DNA of 64,000 nucleotides from Pelodera strongyloides (Eukaryota; Nematoda; Chromadorea; Rhabditida; Rhabditidae): the NCBI GenBank assembly GCA_036852015.1, contig JAANDG010000023.1, forward strand, positions 186,001 through 250,000. The letters run 5' to 3'. Positions 26,789 to 40,500 of this stretch are shown one piece after another. How positions within the stretch are numbered: position 1 is the first letter of the stretch; each line of letters starts with the position of its first letter. The notes beneath the pieces are model-generated. The model saw nothing but the letters and a program-made list of their open reading frames with translations. It ran no database searches and was not told the DNA's origin. The position numbers were made by a program, and so were the translations under genes.

Positions 26789-29714
26789 ATGACCTCATCT
26801 GAGCTATGTCTTCATGGCCAGCAATTGGCGGACAGTCAAATAATGAAGATTGTGCTCGTCGTGAAAATTGTGATATGCTCGGGCTGCTTTATTACAATTC
26901 CAATTGTTCTCAAGAGAAGGGTCGGTTTCTTTCTTTCGCAATATTCCCTTGTGATTTAGCAATAAGTTTTGGAATCAGAAGTTCTTGGACGAGTAACTGC
27001 GAAAAAATCAGAAATATGCCTAAATAACGCTCTATTCATTACAAAATGTTCAGGGCGTCCGTTGGTCAGTACACCATAACACGCGGCTTCTTTTCTCCCT
27101 GCATATTGTGTTCACGTGCATAGTTAACCTATTTTTCCTCATTGTACACGTTTATGACATAATCAGGTAAGCGGCCTTGTAGCCAGAACTGACGAAAAAT
27201 TCGTTTAAAATGCCGTTTTTTTTAAAGGAGGGCCTGTGTGAAATGATGTAAAGCATAGTTAAAAGTGTGCTTACTATTTTATACCACATTTATTGTTATA
27301 AGCATCACTGGCGCTACGAGTGCGCTTGAAATACGAGCTAGCGTACTTGGCCCTTGGAGAGTCCAACAAGGAAGGAGAAATCAAAACCCGAGAGTACTTC
27401 TGATGCATCGTCTTTGGTGTTATTTCTTAATTGGCATCTTCTTCTTTTTTTTGGAAATATCATTTGCAGGCTGAGCCGGCACTACCCGGACCCATGTGAT
27501 TATGTGCTGACGTTTGCATTCGTATTCAATGTGCGAATTATTGCCGTGTTGGGAGTGTTCGGGCAGATTTACACGATGACTTCAATAGCACTGGAGAGGT
27601 TAGAATAGAAAAGTCTTTGGACTTTGTAAGGCGCCAACTAGCCTTGTTGGGCCATACATTTCCATCAGCGGCGGAAACTTGAGATTTTATTCCACAGGCA
27701 GGAAACTTGGCAAAGTAGCTATTTTAATTTCAGGTTTTACGCTACAATGCGTCCTGGCGTGTACGAAAGAACGCGATCGTACAATATTGGAATTGGACTT
27801 TGCATTTTCACGGTAGGTGATAAAAACAATAAAATCGCAGGCAACCAAGAAAGCCCTTGTGGCAAACTGTAGTGCAAAGGTTTATATTTCAGTTTGTTGC
27901 CGTATTTGGTTGCACTTATGGCTTGCTGGCCCCCGGGGTAGACTGGTCCAGATATGTGGTCGCTTTCACAGTCAGATCTGTAGACAACGAGGATCGATAT
28001 CAGGTACTTTAGCGGGGAGAGAATCCTGAATTATATAGCTTGTATCGCTGTGCTTGGGTTGCGCTACCACATACCGTCAAACAGGCAACATTTCACTCAA
28101 TTAACTGTGCACGCTTTGATTTTGCTATTTCGTCTCTTAATTTGAATCTTTCGAACATTTGTGAAATAGTAAAAATTTCACGTGTTCTCAGTTGTTTGTG
28201 AATCTCAAATGACAAAGTAACACAACTCCATTGTTAACAAAAAGTGTTTATTAATTCAAGTTGGAACATTTTGCAGTGCAAAAAAGTAAAGACCGCTTTT
28301 TTAGTTATATATTAGTTTGATCTGGATTTGGAGATATGTGCAAAACGTCGGGCGTCGAAATTGAAAAAGCACTGTAAGATGGTGATGAATGTATAGTACG
28401 TCCATATTATAACTAGAGAAACTCGAGTTGATTTAACATTCTATTTTCCCGACTGGTAATTAGTGCATAAGGGAACCATTAATAAACCAAGGACCCGATG
28501 CCAAAAATTCCCAGAGTTTCCAGAAAGAAAAGCAAAAAAAAAGTATAATTTTAGATAATGATCTGGAGCGAAGTGGTGCCTGAAGTTGTGACAATAATCT
28601 TATTTCATGGGGTTTTGTTTCTCAACTTCCGACTCGCCAACTCAGGGAACCATGCAAATCTTTCAAATAAGTATCAAATACAGGAAAATAAAAAGGTGGT
28701 TAAGTTATACGTATAGAAGCTGAATGATGAGTGATATACGTGCGTCTTTATTGGAAACATTCCATGAAAATCCACATGACTTGGGCTCTCAGCTACATGG
28801 ATTTATTTCTTGCAATACGGTTACCTGCAAAAAGCACAGGCGAAGGATAAAATCAGGATGTGACGGACAAACAATACTAATTCAGGTCATAATATCACTC
28901 CTTCCAATCTTCTACATTCATTTTGTACTCTTCTTTATTACATCATTCGGATTGTCCTTGTTTTATGTGGTGAGTTTCTAATCTTCATTGGAAATTGCAT
29001 ATTTGACAAAGACGACATGCAAATACCTCACAAGACAACATGGATTCACGGACTCACTCTTTTCCACTCATTGTCAGGATACCACTTTTCACTATTAATA
29101 ATGAAAAATTAAAGTTTGTCCGAGAAAACAAGACGCTGAAAGGCGGATTTGGCTAAGCTCAAGGGCAGCCACCCATCACGGAAGCCCAAACATAGCCTCG
29201 AACTTAGAAACTACACTTTCAAAAACAAGCAAGGCGTTTAATGCGTAAAAATATTATTTCAGTTTTTCCCAAAGGTTAATGCGTAAAAATATTATTTCAG
29301 TTTTTCCCAAAGGGTGATACAATCACACATGCTATCTTTCTTGATGCTGTCAGCATTATTCCCTTCTATGGATCCGTGATGCCCATTGTGTTGGACGTAA
29401 CACTAACAAAACGTTAGTCTTTTGAACTTTCCGTCGTCGATTTATTTGTGCCTTTAAACTACAGTAAACTGTTGAATACTCATTGTTATGAATACTCATT
29501 GTTTTTGTTGGCTGGCGTAAACTCATTTTGTTCATGCATTTCAGACTACGAAGTGAGCAAGGTGAAGACAGTGCGGGGTAACGAGATGGATATATACTTC
29601 GGCAACTTACAAAGTGCCTGGGGACGACTGCCACCGGAAAATCCCAGCCAAATTCCGCCAAGGAAAATGAGCAAAGGACGGACACCGTCTTTTTCGAAAA
29701 GATCTCCAGTTTAA
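26789..29714 (+). CDS. Seven-transmembrane serpentine chemoreceptor, Sra superfamily (sra/srab-like)
   Basis: Nine exons join in phase to give 356 residues: 26789-26920, 27054-27166, 27470-27598, 27734-27812, 27893-28003, 28555-28695, 28886-28969, 29301-29412, 29545-29714. The start is MTSSELCLHGQQLADSQIMK. Hydrophobic helices follow in order (IVLVVKIVICSGCFITIPIV; LLFSLHIVFTCIVNLFFLIV; VRIIAVLGVFGQIYTMTSI; NIGIGLCIFTFVAVFG; VVTIILFHGVLFLNF; VIISLLPIFYIHFVLFF; AIFLDAVSIIPFYGSVMPIV). The ALERFYAT motif after helix 3 is the hallmark of nematode Sra-superfamily receptors. Length fits the family. These are plasma-membrane GPCRs, usually in chemosensory neurons, whose ligands are mostly unknown. 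The C-tail is unusually long, Pro/Ser/Arg-rich and probably cytosolic. Assignment to sra versus srab is uncertain. The helix-7 acceptor lies in a 38-bp duplication. Confidence 0.85.
29238..29313 (+). repeat. Perfect 38-bp duplication spanning a splice acceptor
   Basis: Two identical head-to-tail 38-bp copies (29238-29275 and 29276-29313) each contain ATTATTTCAG followed by TTTTTCCCAAAGG, so the 3' splice site of the chemoreceptor's helix-7 exon exists twice. Using the second (AG at 29299-29300) keeps the frame. Using the first leads to a stop within seven codons. Confidence 0.95.
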
Positions 29715-31837
29715 TAGTAGGATGCGATAGTTGAGTAGAGTATCCATATTCCATTTCTCAAACCAATATGGTTAATGAAGATATAAGTGCATTTCGCACT
29801 ATGACCTTCCATTCATATCTTCCTTGATTTTTTATATGCAAGTGTCAACTAAATCTGGTTTTTTAACTTCTCTGTACTCTTACTGAAATAGTTTCCACTG
29901 ATTTTGTTCGCCAGATATTTTCAGTCCTTTGTCTTATTTCTAAGCCAAGCTCTAGTTAACCAGGTTTAAAAAACTGGTAATAACAATAATTAAAAATTAG
30001 CGTTAATTTTACATTTAATCAAGCGTGCACAGTCGCATTAATAAATAATTTTCATAAAATTGTTTTCAGCAACAAAGGAAGCACCATCCAAAAATATTTT
30101 TATAAATAAAGAATCCATTTAAAAGGATATAAATATGGGTGTTGCACATCTTGTTATACCACACTAACGATCAACCAAGTCAGTTCTGAGTCTTGCGTAC
30201 ATCCGTTGCCTTCTACGGATCGCCGTTGGTCTTAGACTGGAAGTGATCACCTTAAATCACTGTAATCACCTGGTGCACTGTCATGCCCTTTTGTGTAACA
30301 CTCGCTGTGAAATTCCAGAAATACCCTGAATTCCTATTAAGTGCAAATAATCTCCATAATATTTTAGCTGGTCAACAAGTGAGCCTCAGAATTCACAAAA
30401 AATGCTCATGATTTTTGTTTCTTGAGATTTACCTGCAGCGAACTTTAATCAGGCTGACTAAGACATTACATTAAAGTTGCGCGAGCGCGTGACTTATTTT
30501 ACACGCAATGATCGCATAGTGCACCTTCTACGTAGCAGAAATGCAGCGTTCTTTCCGTGTAAATTGCACTTTCTAATGGGCGCCCCCTTGTCTGTTCGTT
30601 CTAGCAATTTACAGTTCACACCCCCCCCCCCCACCTCATATCCAAAGATCTGGTTCATCAATACTTCATCAAGGCAAATTAGCATTTTCTTTCCACATGA
30701 TATTACCATCTCGAGGAAAACCCTTGTGGATTCCATGCCATATCTATTTTTCTTCACAAATCACAAACAAAAATCCAAACTAGAACCCGTTATTAGTGGT
30801 TTCACTTGAAGTGCCAAGGCTTTCTAGTAATTCCACAAATAGCATATGGCGAGAAACTTTCTTGGACAAACAATGCTGCTGTCCAGTCACATGACACACA
30901 AAAATGGACTGGAATATCGCTACCGTATTTTTGGCACTGTCCACTCGATGAACAAATAAGCAAACGAAAGTGAGTCAAGGCTCACCGGTGAAATATACGC
31001 AATACCCTTTTGAAGCATCAGCCATACAGTGCTGGAAGCCTTCCACAGAATAGGCATCTATAAGTCTCTGAATAAACACGGCTATAATACGGTGTTTTTA
31101 AACCTGAAACTCGTATCAATGAATTCCACACTACACCATATTAGAGTTAGATAGCAAATAAATGACCATAAAGGCTTTTTTTTTCTTCAAAAAATGGAGT
31201 TGTAATTTTGCGCACACGAGCTACAAATCAAAACACGAGTTACACAGGTATGTAGGTGTTTTCTACATCGTACACACGAGCACGTGAATTTGAGGCGTGT
31301 GAACTGCTTTGATTTTTCAATTACATTACATATTGAGAAAGTCCCCCTAATCGCACGTACAAGCAACGTCGCTTCCAGAACTTGCACTTTAAGATGATAA
31401 TTAAAAAAAGAAGTAAATAGAGTTACAGTAATATAAGGAAAAGTATAAATGAGAGTATTGAGAGATAAAGTGTATCATGTTCTTTAACATGATAACCCCG
31501 TTTCGACCCTGATCGTATACGAGGATTTTGCTGTAGTTGGGTCTCATCAGTACGATGACCACAGCTTTGAGCGATAGGAAAAAAATTAAATAAAAATGAG
31601 AATGCACACAAGAGAGAGAGAGAGAAAATAACTATGTATAAAGAAAAATTACAGTTTGGTTGAAGATTGTGTGATTGATTATGTGTATGTTCGATTTTAT
31701 GTTGAGTGCAATTGTTATTGCAGTTAATGAATTGTTTGGTTTTTTAATGTTCGAGTACAATTATATTTGTAGTTTGTAGTGTGATGCGAGATTATGTTAT
31801 TTGTAGTTTGTAGTGTGGTGCCATATTATGTGTGTTT

Positions 31838-31838
<1 letters not shown>

Positions 31839-31890
<52 letters not shown>
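31839..31890. repeat. GT/AC microsatellite
   Basis: About 26 uninterrupted GT units inside a wider (about 31680-32000) T/G-biased strand with almost no C. Likely length-polymorphic. Confidence 0.95.
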
Positions 31891-31897
<7 letters not shown>

Positions 31898-34800
31898 TTT
31901 GTGTGATGGTGTGTTTGTTATGGGGAGATGTTATGTGAAGTAATAGTTATGTATTAGTTGGTTAGTTTTTGTAATAATACTTATGTGTTAGTTAATTAGG
32001 TAATATGGTTAATAATGTGAAGGAAAAAGTGGCGCTGACCCTCAAATAACAGACTAGAAATTAATTTCAGGCTCCGACAAAAGAAATGAAAAACGTTGTG
32101 TGCTTAATCGAGTAGATGTACTCTCTGGGGTCAATCTTCGTCAGCAGCGAGAAACCTATACTGTATGACTATGCCAAAGTCAAATTCGTTATCTTATCAA
32201 GTTACCTTCTTCTATCTGTATGGTTGAATAATAAATAAATGCAAATTGGTAAGTAAACAAACAAGTAAAAATCAATGGCCATCTACTTTAAATATGGATA
32301 GTCCCCGCCATTTTGTCGCTCACACCTGTGATATAGTAAACACTGAAGGAACTTAACCCCTGACTTTTCCATCAAATATTCTACCAAATATTGTAATTTG
32401 TTGTTTTTTAACCGACACGTGATTGGATGATACCATCGTCAAGTTTAGTGTAGTCACCATGTTCTAAACCCATTTTACAAACTCACATCGGCAACTTTTA
32501 ATCACAAAGTGAAATTGAAATGCATTAATCATCCGAGTTTGCAATGGTCAGGCTTCCGGTCACGAAAAGGCCGCGATTTTCAGCCGGAAAATAATTCCTG
32601 AAAACAGGTTCTGCGATTTCTTACACGAAAAACACCCACACCCAATATTTGCATGAAAAGTCGATACTAATTTGTAGTATTCGTACGAAAACGAATATTT
32701 GAAGTTTTTCGCCTATTCGCTTTGTTGGTTTGTAGATTTTTCGCCATAAGTGGGCGCTGGGGAAGACAAATTTATTTATTAATATCTAACTAGGCAAGTG
32801 AAAATTTTTAACGGGCTTAATTCCGCAATTGTCATTTCTTTCAGTTTCGAGCCCTGCTAACTAGTAATTCGTATCAAGTGATAAAACGGAAAGAGGAAGT
32901 ACACACGCAAGAATTACTTTTTATTTTCATTGCTTTCCCACTCTCTTCGCGTTTTATTGGCGCCGAGTGTTCACACTCTAGCAAAAAAAAAGAAGCACAT
33001 GAGCTGTTAGCCTAATATCAAGTAATGCAAAATTAAAGTGTAGTCGGCTGGCTAATAAAGACATAATTAGCACAACGCAGTATGTTAACGTTAATAGATG
33101 TTAGCAGTTGGAAGGTTTACTAGTACTTAAAAAAAATACTTAGTAAGTTTGTTTATTCCAGCGACAAACCAGAATTACCTTTCGTTGGTGCTGGATGATT
33201 TGGTGAGAAGTGGGGTTCATAGCAAAGCTGAAAAACAGACAACCGTTTTGACCAGTAAAAAGAAAGGTTTAAGAAACTTACTAAAAAAAGAACTACACTT
33301 TTAGCCTTGATACAAATTTGAAGCGTCATGTTTTTGTCATAGTTGTTATGAAACACTGCTGTTTTGAGTGACACGATTGAAATGGTTGATCTATTTGATC
33401 AAGGAAGCGCATGCAGTGATGGAGCTCGAAAAGAAAGTGATACTTACGTACTCAACCACACTTACACTTACACTTTCGTGCACTTTGAAGTATCCACGTT
33501 ACCTAGACCGACCATTTGTTCTCAACATAATAAGATGAACATTGGTATGTCTGTGTAACGTGGTCATTTGACAGAGTCTAATAAGGACATCCGTGTCCTT
33601 TAAAATGAACCTTATTGCCACGTTGTGAGATTTACTGCCCGTGCATTTACCTACAAGAATGGAATTACCTCAAAATCAAAGTGCAAGTAGGTGACCTAGT
33701 ATACAGTAATCTATGCACATTATCTTGTGTTAACATGCAGTCACGTGCGGGGAAGTTGGCCAATATCCTATTAACCATTTACATGTGACTGTTCGGTGTA
33801 GGACACCTACGCGTTCAACCACCCGTTATTTTGTGTTCTGTTGGTATGTACCACCCGCACCACCCACTCTCCCGCTCGTTTTGGAATGCTTCCAACCCAC
33901 TCGTTCCAATATGCAAATGCGCGAAACCGCTAGACAATGAGTCTCGACCGCTTGGAACGGAAAAATACTCGCGCAAGAGAGGAAAACTTATAGAAAGGAT
34001 AGAAAAACGTGACATGGAAACCATTTCAGGAATTTGGCTCGTTGACCGCAAAGACTGTGAACTTCAATAGGCAGTTGACCTTTGTTTCAGTGGAGTCGAA
34101 CTGGTGTTTCGATGATGTCACCTATGTTTGGGACACTGCAGTAGACAAAGTACTCAAAGCACAAAGATTATCCTCGGATACTGATGTACCCCAGCCGCCG
34201 CCTTTTGTTTTGTTTATTTTCTCCACGATTTGACAACCGATCACTCTAGTTTTTCGAAACAAAAATGCTACTGGCAGTGAATTGTACTGCTGTGTGTTCG
34301 ATGCGGTATGTTTTCATTCTTCTGGAATTTCTCCACTGACAACATGCACTGCATTATAGCCAAAGAGCACGGAAAGCTCCGAGCGTGTTTTGAGCTTTGC
34401 TGAGTCTTATGCAATCCAACTACTGTACCGCTATGCAAACCGAGCAGTAAGTTCGCGCTCATTTCATTCGAACCCATGTGAGGGGGAAGGAGGGAAAGCC
34501 CGCAGCACCGTTTGCCGCCCACGCACGAATGAGTTTGGTGAGAAAAGAAGTGAAATTGGGAGGAATGTGCCCAATTGTGAAGGAATGTATTCAAGTCGTG
34601 TAACTAATAAGAAAGTACTCGTGACTTTCGCCCTTGCGTATTTCACGAAATGGCCTCAATCATGACCAAATCGTATGACTAATAATGGAATGAGCAGGAA
34701 ACGGCTATATGCTACCAGTGGACCACTTTGAAATGCGTAGGCGTTCATATCTGTAATCTGAAAAAGAACCCGGGTCTTTGGTGTTTTACACTACTTTACG

Positions 34801-36421
34801 ATACAAATTACGTTTGTCTGGTGGAAGAACCCGTAAGCCTCTTTTTTTCGTTCTATTTTACGAGGGTTGTATATTTTTTGCAGCATGTTCCTTTCTTAGA
34901 GGTACCTGGAGAAATGTTTGCAGCATGTATTGCGATTTCATGCCGAGGACATAGTGAATCTGGGACAATTGGACCCATTTTGATGTTGCCGGAGATGTCA
35001 TCACTTCTGTAATGGCTAAACTTTTGCCAGAATTCCTGTTGGTGTGATCTTCTGCGAGCTGCTTTAAAGAATGTGTTTTCGATAGCATACCATTTTTCAG
35101 CAGATTCGTAGTAAATACAAGCTGCTGTGAAAAATGTACTTGGCATGGGAATCCTACAGCCGATGAAAACTTCAAGAATACAACTCGCAGCTTGCGTATA
35201 TATATATATATATATAGGGGTTGTAAGCTTCGAGTTTGTTTGAAAAAAACCTTAAACGATCGTTTTTTTCTCTTAATAGTGTAACGATAACGCACAACAT
35301 ACGGTGAGGATTTTGTGTCAATAGTTTGTCTCAAACCATTATCACTCTTTTCACCTCTCAATGTTGACATGCCGCTTGTTGTGAGTGATTTTTTCGACAT
35401 GTAACAAAACCCCCGTTCGGCCGAGCTATTTTCAATTTCCAATGCTCATTGAAGCTCTTTTTCAACGACAGTATTTGAGATGCTGACGAGAGACACTTGG
35501 CCGAGGCTCAATTTTCAGTATCTCGAACAAAGTCATGCAATAATAGTAAGCATTCGCTCTTTTGCACACTTCAACTGCTAAGTAATGCTCTGAAACAGTA
35601 ACATACACTACTCCAGGAAAAACTAACATTCGAAGTGATTTTCTGTCTGATGGGCACGGATTGGATTAAGTTCACCTGGCGGTCGCAGACTTCCGTTTGC
35701 ACTTGTACTCAGCTCCCTATCCCATCGAAAGCTCGTTATTCCCCCTCCTTCCATTTTCTTCCAGACGAAATGTGTCAATTTTCCAAGAAATGGCCTTGAA
35801 AAAAATGGTTATCTGTGTACTCTCGAAAAACACACAAGGAGAACGCTTGTTGGAAAGGTTGGCTCGCTTTCCAGGAGGAAGATATGGTATGCGGTTCGGA
35901 CAAAACCACGCAGCATTTATCATTGTGATGGCTATTGGGGGCGCAGCACACTAGCTGGCCGCACTTACAGTAAAGAACATCCAAACCTGATGGAAAAATA
36001 GGGACACACAATATTCGCTGTTTGATGGAATCATATCTTAAAACGTGCTTAATATATTTCTTAGGTTTACTCTCCTTGAACTGTAATCGGAAGCCGATGA
36101 ACTGATCATATTGATTTTAAAATGAAAGTGCTGAAATCAGCGAAAAAGAGATAAAGTCACCGTCCCTGGGGCGGTTGACGCCCTCATTTTTGAGCGTTCC
36201 AAGGACGTCCGGAAGAAAGAAAGAAATTCGCATAAGCCACTCTGATAAAACATTGCAAATCACATTTATCATTAAAATTGCCTAATGGTTGCTCTGAGTC
36301 AGTGATTGTTAAGACTGAATACCAAAAGTTGCTGAGTACGTACTAGCGTGGAAAACGTATATACAACTTCTAATGTAAGGCAGTTTGTCTACAAGTGTTT
36401 GTCTACAACAAATGTATGAGG

Positions 36422-36869
36422 CCACTTTAAAGGAGGAGGCTCACGAAATCTAAGCGTACAATTTCTTTCTTTTTATCGAAAGATGGTGGTGTTAGCTTCC
36501 AGTAAACATGCCTTTTGAAGCACAAGCTTTAAATTGAAAGGAATAAATACATATAATGCTTTGAATGTTATCAAAGTTATATATCGTAATTTTTGTGTCC
36601 CGAGGGTATATGGCTCTTATGTGTATGTGTCTTGAGGGTAGCTGGCTACCAGTTGCCCTTGTTTTCTTATTGTGTATCCCGAGGGTATGAGATACCCTCG
36701 GGACACACAATACGATACCGAACTTGGATAGAATTCAAAGCATTATATTGATTTATTCCTTCTAATTTAAAACTTATGCTTCATAAGACATGTTTATTGA
36801 AAGCTAACACCATCAACTTTCGATAAAAAGAAAACATTTTAGATCTCGTTAGCCTCTTCCTTTAAATTG
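36422..36869. mobile_element. Foldback/MITE-like element with about 145-bp arms
   Basis: The left arm (36422-36567) and right arm (36731-36869) are diverged reverse complements, sharing TTTCTTTTTATCGAAAG, GGTGTTAGCTT and TAATGCTTTGAAT. The core between them holds several copies of a GTGTCCCGAGGGTAT motif and a near-perfect hairpin. There is no transposase frame. It is unrelated in sequence to the 2634-3766 element. Confidence 0.8.
36669..36711. repeat. Near-perfect 20-bp hairpin in the foldback core
   Basis: ATTGTGTATCCCGAGGGTAT, then a 3-nt GAG loop, then the reverse complement with one mismatch. Further direct copies of TGTGTCCCGAGGGTAT lie near 36594 and, diverged, near 36626. This points to repeated turnover of one motif within the element. 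Confidence 0.85.
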
Positions 36870-37249
36870 TGTTCAAAATTGGGATTCGTATTAAAAGAGG
36901 GTACTGTGGCTTCGAAGAAGAGAGTACTTATGATGTTATATTATTACAAACTCGCGCAATGCGCATTCACTGCTCTGTTTTTGGTGCTACTGGCATATTG
37001 TTGCTTCGGCTTATACAACAAACAATACAGTTGTTTATGCGCATCCCGCGATAATCACTCTAATTACCGAGACAATCTGTCTAAATGCGTTTCCAAATTG
37101 GACAAGTGGTGAGCTTTTCATATTCTTTATTATAATACCCATTTGTTCCAATACATACTTTAAGCTTGTCGTGTCTATATGCATGTTCCTCACTGCGTAT
37201 TTCCCTCGCTACATCATCTGAATCTCGCTCCCAAATTGGAAATCCCACA

Positions 37250-37450
37250 CTTTCTCTTCCTGTGTTCCCCGCAACCTACGCACTCACTCGCCCCCGCGCA
37301 AGGCACCGCCCACTGGAAGACAAGCAGTCTCGGCAAGCCTTCGCTTTCTGAGCCCCGCACGCCTTTTAAGGTGGCAGGATCCCTCGCGGGCAGGCAAAGC
37401 CTCTATACCTCACTCCTCGTTTCCGAGAAAAGACTAAGTACGAGACTCTA
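37250..37450 (+). promoter_or_regulatory. GC-rich region upstream of the ADAMTS start
   Basis: In AT-rich surroundings this stretch is C/G-rich, with CCCCCGCGCAAGGCACCGCC and CCCCGCACGCC, ending about 60 bases before the ATG at 37506. It is placed where a promoter or 5'UTR would be. No specific factor site can be claimed. Confidence 0.35.
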
Positions 37451-37505
37451 CTATTTTAATACTCAACCCCACAGAGGACTGAACCTGAGGCACACGAAAA
37501 CGGCC

Positions 37506-40500
37506 ATGAGGCTGTACTCACTATTATTCCCGCTTCTGCTGCTCCTACTCGTTGAGGTGTGTTCCTTTCTACTACTGGCACTCATTGCTGCTGTGTTGTT
37601 TTTATTTTTACATTGTGGTTCATGTCTTCCTCAAATAATTGCGCTCATTGCACCGTGATTTCCAATGTTTAAACATTTTCAAAGTTTCGTGATTGTGTCT
37701 CAATACTTTCTTTTTCAAGTTCTCATTCTTGATCTTGCACTCATATGTATTTCTGAGCCATATCCTCATCTGACCATTGCAAACTGCAACCTTCCCTAGG
37801 CTCACGCCACAGTTCTTGAGAAGTTTTTGTTTGCTATCGATACCAACCAAAGTTGAGACTAGAGTTGTGCGTAATCGCCAAGTCCATCAGGCACACCCTA
37901 TTACGACGGAATGATGTTCGTTTAGTGCATGCCCTTTGCCTCGCGGTACACCTAGGAAACTATCCCATAAATATCTTATTGGGCAATAGACCACCCAGTG
38001 AAATCCATGGAGAATTTATGCCTGATCGTTATGCAAAGATGACTTTGAAAATCCTCATAGATATGCAACATGGTTCTCACGAGAACTTGTCCTGACTTCA
38101 TATTCGAACACGAATAGAACATAGTTCCTTGCTGATAATGATGTGCTTTTTAATTTGTCGGGGGTGAGTTCATGTCTAGATGTACCATCATCATGTCATC
38201 CATTACTTAATCAATCGATGTGTTTGAGAGATAGGACTAATTGCTGGCTCGTGAAATCAAATTGCACCATCGTTTCCTCCTTTTTCTTTGGTTTTCTTTT
38301 TGCTTAATATTTGAGGGCTGGGTTCAACAGAGGGGCACTTGACTACTGTCGGCGAGTGCAACAATCTAGTACCAAGAAGAGTAAACTACATCGACCTCAA
38401 GGCCACACCATGTCTGGTACCTGGGCAAAATTCGCAGCAAAATTAAGGAACTACGAGTCTTACAACTAGTTTATCTAGCAGGCACCCAAGGAAAAAAGTA
38501 TATGAACTTAAACTCTGGAGTAGTGTTTGTAAACTTTATTTTCGTCGGGCTTTTCCCGGAAATTTGGTACTATCTGTTATTTTCTTAACGATTCAATCAG
38601 GGAAGAAGCGATTGGGACGGCGCCCGAGTGGCGCCCAACAATGATTGATTAACACTGTATTCTCACTTTTTTCCGCCTGAGATGGGGCGGCTATGCAAGA
38701 TCAGCGCATCACTTAAGCAACACTTGTGGACATGGGAAAACGATGGTGCCTATGTGAAAATAGCTAGCCGTTACTCTAATAAGCACCTGTAGATGAATAA
38801 TACAACTTCTAAGCGTGCACAACAGTAGATAGACGCATGTCATTTAGTGATATCTTCCCCAGTAAGCCAACAAGAACATTTACTATATAGGTAACTATGC
38901 TTCCTCAAAATGTGTTCTATGACATTAGCATTTTTCGGAACATTCAACAACATAAACATTTCTCACTTATCTCTCCTAGTGCCAATCGATGTTTCACCGG
39001 AAAAGTAAAACGATTAATTAGTTTTCTTTTAATTTTCGGTTTTGCCAAGTACATGATTTGATAAGCGAACTTCTCCAATGAGCAGTAGGTGGCCATTAGT
39101 GTTTCTCGGGTGCGAAAGGCGAGCTTGTGGTCATTTAAGATAGTGCTCCTAGAGCGTGCTTTCAAAACTCAACTTTAAGTGTATCAGACTGTTCGCTACT
39201 GAAGGCTATTAACTATGTGATTTCCAAGTATCTGTGCGGAAGTAATTGGGGCGGCAATGCTCCATAATTTTTTTCGTTTTAGTTTATTTGTTGTCTCTCT
39301 TTTCTGTAGAGCACAGCCAGTTGGCTACTCAGCCTTGAACGCACAGGAAACAAACGATTCGGTTCGCCTTTTTTTCCCACACGCACACGTGAAACCTTGA
39401 AAAATTACCGAAACTCTATTCTAACTCTTTCGACCACAATACGTATATGTACTCGGCAAATTAATGATTCTGTGCACTTTGGACAATGCGGAAACCAAAT
39501 CCAGATTAATTTGTTTGTGGTTGTTTACACGCGGACGTTCCATACATCGCGAGAAAATAAAACTGATAGATGACTGCGCGACAGTAGTGTAATATGGTAC
39601 TAGTAGGGCAAACGTAAGTTAACCCAAATAATGAGTTATAACAACCCCGCCGCAGTATATTGCTGTCTACTATTGGTGTGGTTTGCAGGTTTGCAGCCTG
39701 CCTTCCACCGGTTAACTTTCTTTTTTTCTGATCGTCCGGCAATGTCGTCCTGCTAAAGACCTTGGCGCTAACTAAACCATCAGCTCCCGCTAACTATTGA
39801 TTGTTGCTATCGCGATATACCGGAAGTTGATGAGGTGCCGATTTAACTCTACAATTATTCCTTTGTCTGGCCTGCGATTGGGTTCAGTATCATAGAGCGT
39901 CTTAGTCTTATGGTTAGGTGTTAGTAACAAGAGTCTTAGGAGAAACATCGTTTCCTACAACAAAGGGCTAATTAGTCATTGAATAGTTTGTCGTATATCA
40001 GCAAGTGCATTGGTAAACGTGGACTAGTACCATACGTCTGGAGGGGGTTAGCAATAAAGATGACCCCCAGTGCGCGGGTGTGCACTTGCAGCACTGGCGC
40101 GGCTAGTCTCTGTTCCAGGGAGTGTCCAGTCCATCGAGATCAATCCTTCGTCACCGGAAGTCCACACATTCATACAACCAAAGTGGACAACTACCTCATT
40201 CGTATGCCTGCCGAATGAATGCAAATGTAGTATCTGCATTACGTTTCAACTGAAGCTGCTTGAAGGATATCCAAGTGATTTCAAAGATGGTTGCCCAATA
40301 TTGTCTTATTTTTTATTTATTTATTTTTCGTTTGCGACATAATGCGATTGGTTCAATCAAAATTTAACAGAACATATAGATGTATGGTGAGAACATTTGC
40401 AAGACGGCGCATTTTAATTGTAGAAAGGACATGTCACCCGACTACACGTGAACTTTTTAACTTTTCTGCACTTTCCTGTGGAACTAGTCAAATAGAGCAA

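Larger units (their letters stand above)
29715..37505. other. Intergenic region rich in simple and inverted repeats
   Basis: An AATAAA at 30105-30110, about 390 nt past the receptor stop, could be its poly(A) signal. Beyond it are a C run (30620-30633), a GT microsatellite (31839-31890), a TA run near 35199 and a foldback element (36422-36869). The longest frame (194 codons, minus, 34858-35442) runs through the TA repeat and resembles nothing known. I see no supported gene. Confidence 0.5.

Noticed and set aside
34858..35442. 194-codon minus-strand frame
   Set aside because: It runs through a TA repeat (YIYIYI), has no family resemblance and no splice or start context. Considered as a transposon remnant, but no transposase motif is visible.
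37179..37505. In-frame upstream extension of the signal-peptide exon (ATG at 37179)
   Set aside because: The upstream reading is Pro/Ser/Leu-rich without motif. The ATG at 37506 immediately precedes a proper signal peptide.
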